The notes under the pieces were generated by a model, which was not told where the DNA came from, searched no databases, and saw only the letters and a list, made by a program, of their open reading frames with translations. A stretch of 6,536 bases of DNA from CANHEE01 sp043777755 (GTDB lineage Bacteria; Bacteroidota; Bacteroidia; Chitinophagales; Saprospiraceae): contig JAYWHK010000296.1 of assembly GCA_043777755.1 (NCBI GenBank), positions 1-6,536 of the forward strand. The letters run 5' to 3'. The position numbers and the translations under genes were made by a program. Numbering within the stretch: the stretch's first letter is position 1; every line of letters starts with the position of its first letter. This document shows, one piece after another, positions 1-4,559 of this stretch.

Positions 1-100
1 AACTCAATTTTACTTGTTTACTTTGCATAGGATAATAAGGTTTGGCAAAGGTAAGTATTTATTTCTTATTCGTTAGCTATTTAATGGTCGTGGCATTAGT
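1..100. other. Intergenic leader upstream of the 920-aa gene
   Basis: No gene is supported in these bases. The reading frame of the downstream gene is closed by TAG at 74-76, so that gene cannot start further left than 77. A stem can form between 18-26 and 45-54 (core CTTTGC/GCAAAG, extended by TTA/TAA across one bulged G, 18-nt loop). No perfect Bacteroidota -7 box (TAnnTTTG) was found. The closest are TTACTTTG at 18-25 and TTAGTTTG at 96-103, each with one mismatch and no good -33 partner. The promoter of the large gene may therefore be weak, regulated, or left of the window. Confidence 0.4.
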
Positions 101-2863
101 TTGTTTGTAGGCTATACAACTATGCCCTTTGGTAAGGACGAAGAAAAAGATTTTATTGAACATGAAGTAAAAAATGTATTCTCTTCTTACAAAAATGGAG
201 TAGAAAAAAATCTTTTTAATAACGATGACGAAAAAAGTAAAAAAGAATTTGATAGAATCTTGTATAAACCAGCCTGTTATTACTTGTTTGGGAGTTTTGA
301 CTTAGCTGTAATATCATTAGTTGACGACTTTCAATTGGCTACTCAAAAATTTCATCCATCCAATGAAAGTTTTCTTGAAAATCAAAAAACTGGAAATAAA
401 AGCGAAGGATATATGCCTTTTAATTATACTTTTCAAGTTATGTCTTGTGCCATTCCCGATTTAAGTTGTTTAAGAACCGAACCAGAACTTCCATTTGAAG
501 TATTTGATATAGAGAAAAATTTTGAAAATACGCCAATTTCTCCTGATTTTGATGTAACAAGTATTGACTCAAAGTTTTTGATAGGTATTAGTGCATTAAA
601 ACTAAATAATTTGCTTCTGATAGGGAATGGATTAGATTTTGTAAAACTTGCTTTGAAAGAGATTTGTAAAAAACTATCCGTGTATAAAGATAAAATCACT
701 TACATCATTGCAGATACATTTTCTTGGAATGAACTAAGTATTTTATTCTTTTCTAATGATTTTACATTGATAAATAGCATAATTTTAGAGTTAAGAAACC
801 TGTCTTTAAGAGATTTTAAAGATACAGATTCTATCCTATATGATAAAGTCAAACAAAATGCACTTGCTAATATTTGTGAGGACAAAGATAAAATTGATTC
901 TATCCATATACTCACAACTACACATACTACTTTCGGCTATCATACAAGTTTAATGGAAAAAGAGAGTAAAGGAAAAATTAAAGCAACAATTGAAGCAAAA
1001 GATTTATTTTTAAATGTTAAAATTTCAACTAAGCCAGGGCGACTAAATGAAGTTAAGTCACATATTAAACATAGACGTGATAGTGAAGAGATAGAGATAA
1101 ATAATCAATTATTCGCTATTGGGAAAAATGATTATTCTTTTGTATTGGAAGGTTCTGATGTATTTGGTAGCTATCTTAATTTTTTAACCAATGACGCATT
1201 GAAAAAAGATATTCAAGAGCATGTCAAAAAAATCAATACCTTAGTAGGCTTTAAAGATAGTGCCGAAGACGAATATATGACAGCGATATCCGAATCTTTT
1301 TCGTGGAGTTCGCTGAAAAAAGATTTATGTTTTAGTAGTGAACAGCTTAGTGAAATTTTAAGTATTTTACGAAATCTAAGAGTCTCCAAAATTACCAAAG
1401 AGAAAGTCCTTAATATGTTCGTAATGTTTAATGATGGCATTTGCGACCCTATTTTGTATGGTTTTTTCATAGAATTGCGATACTTCTTAGAAGATTTTAA
1501 GAATTTATTACAAGAAACAGAGGATAAATCAAAAGAACAAGTAATAACTCTCGCAAGTATTACGGGAGAGTTGGATGTTTGGGTTAACAAATTTGAGCGT
1601 GCGCACATGAACAGGTTTGGCCAGAGCTATGTATTAAGTGATGTTACAGATTACAATATAGAACTTAATGGAGGTGTTCATCAACTACTTTCAATATATG
1701 ATTTCGTATATAAAAGCTTTACTCATGAATTAGGAGAAGGCTCGAAGCCTAAGTCTTTTGTTCTAATTGGAGGTCTACCCGAAGTAACTTCTACTTATTA
1801 TACAGTTTCTCTTAATTATTTTCATTTGTTTCATCCTATTATTTTTGCAATAGAAATCGTTCATGAAGCTGCGAATTATTTAGCGGAAAGATTGCATAAA
1901 AACAATAAAAGACTCAATGAAGAAATCTATAGTGATTACAAACAAACAATTGAAGACTTTTTATATTATGATGAAAAACGAGAACTTAAAGGTGAACAAT
2001 ATTACAATGTCGTTCGTTATTTCTTAATTGATATGCTAACTTTGAAATTAGCTTACAATAATGATTTTGAAAATTTTTACTTTTGGCATTTTAATGATTT
2101 TGCTCAAAGCTCCTCTTTCTATAACACGGATGGTCGTATTCAAACAACATTACTGCAAGAATTTATGATGAGAATGATATTAATGGCAGAATATAGCGGA
2201 AATAATAATTTTTTTGATGGAAGATTGGAAGCCCCTTTCATTCAATATCAAAACACTTGGAATTACACTTTCCCAGAAGCTCGTTTTTATGCATATGCTC
2301 TAAGTAAAGAGCATAAAGATTACTTTAATAATTGTGTATCATTCGTGAACTTCACATTAAAACAACAAATTATAGAGATTGTAATTCCCAAAGATGATTC
2401 AGAATATGGTAGTATTTACGAGGAATTTGAAAAAAGCCATAATCAACAAATTGATGAAATTGGAAAAATTAGAGAAATTGAAATTTTTAGAAAAAATTTG
2501 ATAAACAATATTGCAGATAAAGTTACTGAAAAATTTAAAAAAGGAGAAGTATTTGCTGCCAATGATGAAGAGCTTAAATATTTCCCATCTTCACTTTTGT
2601 GTAATGCAATTCTTTTAGGTTACCGTAATTTAATTAAATATTCTTTGGAAAATAAGAATAACTACTTAATTGCAAGAAACGGTAGCAATAAAGTTAGTAA
2701 TGAAAATAATATATATGAGAATGAAAATTTTGCTTGGGATATTTTAGGAGGAGTGTTCTCTTTTGGGTATAAAGCAAGGAGGGATATGCAAAACTATAGA
2801 TTTACTCTACTGAAAACACTATGGCATTTAAGCCATCACTATAAGAAAAAGTTGTTTCAGTAG
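101..2863 (+). CDS. Large protein of unknown function (920 aa), accessory gene
   Basis: I do not recognise a named family. The protein is soluble-looking, with no signal peptide or membrane segment, and is rich in Lys, Asn, Glu and Phe. The first 380 residues alternate strand-like and helix-like blocks: FGSFDLAVISLVDDF at 63-77, LKLNNLLLIGNGLDF then a helix at 166-192, YIIADTFSWNELSILFFSND then a helix at 201-234, LNVKISTKPGRLNEVKSHIK at 304-323, and YSFVLEGSDVFGSYLNFL at 345-362. These look like repeated beta-alpha (ferredoxin-like) units, which is an inference from pattern only. Residues after about 400 look mostly helical. H588-E589-A-A-N592 sits in a helix but lacks the second His of a zinc-protease HExxH site. 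The start is uncertain: TTG 101 keeps the strand FVGYTT before MPFG, while ATG 122 (residue 8) is the only early ATG. Neither has a Shine-Dalgarno sequence. GC content is low compared with metG, which suggests an acquired gene. The 3' end overlaps a long inverted repeat. Confidence 0.85.
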   Translation: MFVGYTTMPFGKDEEKDFIEHEVKNVFSSYKNGVEKNLFNNDDEKSKKEFDRILYKPACYYLFGSFDLAVISLVDDFQLATQKFHPSNESFLENQKTGNKSEGYMPFNYTFQVMSCAIPDLSCLRTEPELPFEVFDIEKNFENTPISPDFDVTSIDSKFLIGISALKLNNLLLIGNGLDFVKLALKEICKKLSVYKDKITYIIADTFSWNELSILFFSNDFTLINSIILELRNLSLRDFKDTDSILYDKVKQNALANICEDKDKIDSIHILTTTHTTFGYHTSLMEKESKGKIKATIEAKDLFLNVKISTKPGRLNEVKSHIKHRRDSEEIEINNQLFAIGKNDYSFVLEGSDVFGSYLNFLTNDALKKDIQEHVKKINTLVGFKDSAEDEYMTAISESFSWSSLKKDLCFSSEQLSEILSILRNLRVSKITKEKVLNMFVMFNDGICDPILYGFFIELRYFLEDFKNLLQETEDKSKEQVITLASITGELDVWVNKFERAHMNRFGQSYVLSDVTDYNIELNGGVHQLLSIYDFVYKSFTHELGEGSKPKSFVLIGGLPEVTSTYYTVSLNYFHLFHPIIFAIEIVHEAANYLAERLHKNNKRLNEEIYSDYKQTIEDFLYYDEKRELKGEQYYNVVRYFLIDMLTLKLAYNNDFENFYFWHFNDFAQSSSFYNTDGRIQTTLLQEFMMRMILMAEYSGNNNFFDGRLEAPFIQYQNTWNYTFPEARFYAYALSKEHKDYFNNCVSFVNFTLKQQIIEIVIPKDDSEYGSIYEEFEKSHNQQIDEIGKIREIEIFRKNLINNIADKVTEKFKKGEVFAANDEELKYFPSSLLCNAILLGYRNLIKYSLENKNNYLIARNGSNKVSNENNIYENENFAWDILGGVFSFGYKARRDMQNYRFTLLKTLWHLSHHYKKKLFQ

Positions 2864-2869
2864 AGTAAA
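2801..2869. repeat. 15-bp perfect inverted repeat with nested hairpin at a gene 3' end
   Basis: TTTACTCTACTGAAA at 2801-2815 is the exact reverse complement of TTTCAGTAGAGTAAA at 2855-2869. The 39-nt spacer holds a second perfect stem, ATGGC (2821-2825) with GCCAT (2832-2836), on a 6-nt loop. The structure covers the last 20 codons and the TAG stop (2861-2863) of the 920-aa gene and ends 26 bp before the stop of the converging small gene. No T-run follows either arm directly (a T6 lies about 22 bp to the right), so it is not a textbook intrinsic terminator. It could be a bidirectional 3'-end structure, an RNA-stability element, or the mark of a mobile element. Confidence 0.9.
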
Positions 2870-2895
2870 GTATAACAATAACATATAATCATTTT

Positions 2896-3099
2896 TTATT
2901 GATTTTGTCCAAAAATGCGATCTTTTAAATCAATATTAGGTTGGTTTGAAGCAAAGCGCTGCTCTTTTGACATTGTTTTGGAAAGTCCTCCTTTGTTTCT
3001 ATATTCTTCAGTAAAACCGCTTGCTAGAGATGGTTCTGTTATGCCAAGCCGTTCTCGGATAGAAAGCAACTCAGGTTCTGTTTTTTTTACATTTGCCAT
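2896..3099 (-). CDS. Small hypothetical protein (67 aa)
   Basis: This is a hydrophilic 67-residue protein of no family I recognise. It starts at ATG 3099 (MANVKKTEPELLSIRERLGI) and ends in TAA. The frame stays open upstream to a TTG at 3147, but that extension is hydrophobic and crosses a promoter-like box, so ATG 3099 is preferred. Residues 8-20 look like an amphipathic helix. The rest is polar, with Gly/Ser/Asn/Gln-rich stretches, no Cys pairs and no membrane segment. Codons look normal, and its GC content is higher than that of the genes on either side. The opposite strand is also open over much of this stretch (2915-3106), but that translation lacks protein-like character. The gene converges on the 920-aa gene with 32 bp between the stops. 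A strong promoter match lies about 130 bp upstream, so it is probably transcribed on its own. It could be a regulator or an antitoxin-like partner, but nothing in the sequence proves either. Confidence 0.6.
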   Translation of the reverse strand: MANVKKTEPELLSIRERLGITEPSLASGFTEEYRNKGGLSKTMSKEQRFASNQPNIDLKDRIFGQNQ

Positions 3100-3127
3100 G
3101 TCGTGAAATTTAGTTGTAAAAATATAC

Positions 3128-3135
3128 CAAACGTA
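3128..3135 (-). promoter_or_regulatory. Proximal -7-like box (TACGTTTG) of the small gene
   Basis: On the minus strand TACGTTTG matches the Bacteroidota -7 consensus TAnnTTTG exactly. It would place the transcript start roughly 20-25 nt before ATG 3099. No TTTG is present 19-20 bp upstream (that position reads CTTA), so it is a weaker candidate than the box at 3227-3257. Confidence 0.35.
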
Positions 3136-3226
3136 TAATATTGGCAATGGCTAATAAGGTTTAGTATAAAATTTTGTTTGAATTTAATATTGTGAAATAA
3201 TATTTATTTATTCTTAAATACGGGTA

Positions 3227-3257
3227 CAAAGGTACAATCTTTCCTTTACTCCGCAAA
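3227..3257 (-). promoter_or_regulatory. Bacteroidota-type promoter driving the 67-aa gene
   Basis: On the minus strand TTTG (3254-3257), a 19-bp spacer and TACCTTTG (3227-3234) match the Bacteroidota primary-sigma consensus TTTG-N19-TAnnTTTG with no mismatch. Transcription would begin near 3223 and give an untranslated leader of about 120 nt before ATG 3099. No ATG occurs in that leader. The -7 box is flanked by a short direct repeat, GGTACAA at 3223-3229 and 3231-3237 on the plus strand, which could be a regulator site or chance. The -33 box lies just beyond the stop of the 135-aa gene. Confidence 0.7.
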
Positions 3258-3301
3258 ATTTTAAATGAAAAATTACAATATTTTAATTTAATAAAATTTT
3301 G
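3254..3301 (-). terminator. AT-rich dyad at the end of the TIR operon, possible terminator
   Basis: CAAAATTTTA (3254-3263) and TAAAATTTTG (3292-3301) are perfect 10-bp inverted repeats around the TAA stop (3283-3285) of the 135-aa gene, with a 28-nt loop. A stem here could end or stabilise the TIR-operon transcript. The core AAAATTTT is self-complementary and common in AT-rich DNA, and no clear T-run follows, so this is a weak call. Confidence 0.3.
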
Positions 3302-3690
3302 TGAAATAAAAGGAAGCGTATATTTTGTGAAACAGAATTGGATATTTTTGCTAAAACGTCTTCTTCTAATTGCTTAAAAAAATCTACTTCTTGCTTAAAA
3401 GTCAAATTTTTATTTAAAATATTTTCTGTATTTTCATTGATTGTAGCCAAAGAAAAGACGCTGTTTTTCAATACAATAATCGAATTGTATTGAAAAATTA
3501 AATATACTTTATTATTAGAAAGATAATTCTCTATAAAAAATAATTGTTCGGGAGGTACTTTATTAATTGGTTGTAACAAAAATAGAATATATTTTACGCC
3601 ATCTTTAAAAAGAGCAAAATATTCATTCTCATTCTCTCTTTTTAATTTTAAAGAAAAATTTTTAGCTACAACCCGCTGTATATCAGTCAT
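3283..3690 (-). CDS. Unknown 135-aa protein, second gene of the TIR operon
   Basis: No family is recognised. The start is ATG 3690 (MTDIQRVVAKNFSLKLKREN), 24 bp after the TIR stop, and the stop is TAA. The short same-strand gap implies cotranscription with the TIR gene and possibly a shared function. Predicted by eye: beta-rich from about 24 to 40 (EYFALFKDGVKYILFLLQ), a helix at 46-58, strands at 61-75 (KVYLIFQYNSIIVLK), then a helical C-terminus at 96-119 ending in a hydrophobic tail. It has no Cys or Trp, no signal peptide and no true membrane segment. The strand-helix-strand core faintly recalls nuclease-like or small sensor folds, but I see no catalytic D-ExK pattern, so no activity is claimed. 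It may bind the TIR protein as a sensor, inhibitor or chaperone; this is inferred from gene order alone. No separate promoter is visible. Confidence 0.75.
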   Translation of the reverse strand: MTDIQRVVAKNFSLKLKRENENEYFALFKDGVKYILFLLQPINKVPPEQLFFIENYLSNNKVYLIFQYNSIIVLKNSVFSLATINENTENILNKNLTFKQEVDFFKQLEEDVLAKISNSVSQNIRFLLFHKILLN

Positions 3691-3714
3691 ATATGCAATT
3701 TTAATGCCAAATTT

Positions 3715-4389
3715 TCAAGATAAATACTTCTGTAATTTTTTTTTCCAATAGAGCTTTGTCATACTTTCGAGTTCATAATCATCTAAAGAGTTTTTGGTAA
3801 AATTAGGATTTTTCTTCCAAAAAGAATCCTTGATTACTTTTACTAAATCATCCAAAGAAAATTTTGTATCATAGAAAGGCATATCTGGCTTAGAGAGAGT
3901 CTCTTGTTCTTTGTCTAAAAAAATATTAATATCATTCTGAATAGGTATCTTTATAACACTCTTAATTATGCCAAAAACCTCATTCCAAGCCTCGTCTTGT
4001 TTAGCTTTGGTTTCTAACGAGTAAATTGGTTTTGCTTTTCGAGGTATGATACTTAAACTGCTAATAAATTTATGCTCTTGATAAGTACAAGGATATAATA
4101 TGATTGGAATAATTCTACATTGTCCCAATTTTTCTCTTTTTATCGCCGCACTCAATTCATCTTGCATTACATACAATGTATTAAAAAATTCTTGAGTTAG
4201 CATTAGAAAAATAATATCAGCTTTTTTGATTTTAGACCTAATACTTTTATCCCAATTTTCGCCAGGGACTAAATCTCTATCATCCCATAATGATAGTGTT
4301 CCATCTTGCTTAAGCAAAGTAAGCCATTTGTTTAAATCTTTTACACAATCTAAGTTGTGCTGAGAATATGATACAAAACACTTCAGCAT
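3715..4389 (-). CDS. TIR-domain protein, probable NAD+-processing effector
   Basis: The first 145 or so residues form a bacterial TIR domain. Strand A is LKCFVSYSQHN (2-12). LSLWDDRDLVPGENWDKSI (32-50) covers the next strand and the BB-loop with its conserved D/PG. Then come KADIIFLMLTQEFF (56-69), YVMQDELSAAIKRE (73-86) and RIIPIIL (92-98). E78 in QDEL sits where the catalytic glutamate of NAD+-cleaving TIRs lies (for example E642 of SARM1), so the site looks intact. Residues 150-224 form a charged C-terminal extension that I do not recognise. TIR proteins of this kind cleave NAD+ or make NAD-derived signals, often as abortive-infection effectors. There is no signal peptide or membrane segment. 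ATG 4389 begins right at the first TIR strand, and the stop is TGA. It is the main gene of an apparent operon with the 135-aa gene, behind a promoter at the end of metG and a possible short leader ORF. It could also be a stand-alone TIR with a non-defence role. Confidence 0.9.
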   Translation of the reverse strand: MLKCFVSYSQHNLDCVKDLNKWLTLLKQDGTLSLWDDRDLVPGENWDKSIRSKIKKADIIFLMLTQEFFNTLYVMQDELSAAIKREKLGQCRIIPIILYPCTYQEHKFISSLSIIPRKAKPIYSLETKAKQDEAWNEVFGIIKSVIKIPIQNDINIFLDKEQETLSKPDMPFYDTKFSLDDLVKVIKDSFWKKNPNFTKNSLDDYELESMTKLYWKKKLQKYLS

Positions 4390-4410
4390 AATGTAATTTT
4401 TTTAGTTAGT

Positions 4411-4482
4411 TTAATAAATCAAGACTTTATTTAAAAACGCAGCAATGTCATTATTATTTTCTACTAAACAATTATTTGTCAT
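4411..4482 (-). CDS. Possible 23-aa leader ORF upstream of the TIR gene
   Basis: On the minus strand an ATG at 4482 opens 23 codons (MTNNCLVENNNDIAAFLNKV, then three more residues) ending in TAA at 4413-4411. It lies about 40 nt downstream of the transcript start predicted from the 4528-4559 promoter and 21 bp before the TIR ATG. That gap is similar to the 24 bp between the TIR gene and the next gene. It could be a translated leader that couples to TIR translation, a true small protein, or chance, since short ORFs are common in AT-rich DNA. No Shine-Dalgarno sequence is visible, which is normal for this phylum. It is too short to assign a family. Confidence 0.3.
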   Translation of the reverse strand: MTNNCLVENNNDIAAFLNKVLIY

Positions 4483-4504
4483 AAATAGTTCTCTATAAGG
4501 TGTT

Positions 4505-4542
4505 TAACTTTTATTTTATACGTAAATCAAAGATAAAAGTTA
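4505..4542. repeat. 10-bp perfect inverted repeat overlapping the TIR promoter
   Basis: TAACTTTTAT (4505-4514) and ATAAAAGTTA (4533-4542) are exact inverted repeats separated by 18 bp. The right arm begins 2 bp beyond the metG stop and overlaps the -7 box of the TIR promoter by 3 bp; the left arm lies just downstream of the predicted start of transcription. That placement suits an operator bound by a dimeric repressor. As a metG terminator it would be poor, because the stem has only one G-C pair and no T-run follows on the minus strand. Confidence 0.5.
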
Positions 4543-4559
4543 CATTATTTCACCACAAA
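4528..4559 (-). promoter_or_regulatory. Bacteroidota-type promoter of the TIR operon, inside the end of metG
   Basis: On the minus strand TTTG (4556-4559), a 20-bp spacer and TATCTTTG (4528-4535) match TTTG-N19/20-TAnnTTTG exactly. The -33 box is made of the Phe and Val codons near the end of metG, and the -7 box lies 10-17 bp past its stop. Transcription would start near 4524 and give a leader of about 135 nt before the TIR ATG, with room for the 23-codon ORF. An inverted repeat overlaps the -7 box. Confidence 0.65.

Noticed and set aside
71..100. Integron attC-like site (CGTTAGC followed by GGCATTAG)
   Set aside because: The matches to attC core sites are partial, no folded R/L arm structure was found, and no integrase is present in the window.
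433..1608. Minus-strand ORFs of 71-131 codons opposite the large gene
   Set aside because: Ser/Leu/Ile-rich antisense shadows of the intact 920-aa frame, with no promoter or family signal.
1862..1876. HEAAN in the large protein as a zinc-protease HExxH motif
   Set aside because: The second histidine is replaced by Asn (H588, E589, N592) and no convincing third ligand was found, so no protease call is made.
2887..2904. AATCA/TGATT stem at the stop of the 67-aa gene as a terminator
   Set aside because: The stem is only 5 bp and AT-rich with an 8-nt loop, which is easily chance here.
2915..3106. Plus-strand ORF of 63 codons opposite the 67-aa gene
   Set aside because: It has no promoter match. 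Its translation is a Ser/Phe-rich mirror of the minus-strand gene, which has a better start, better composition and an upstream promoter.
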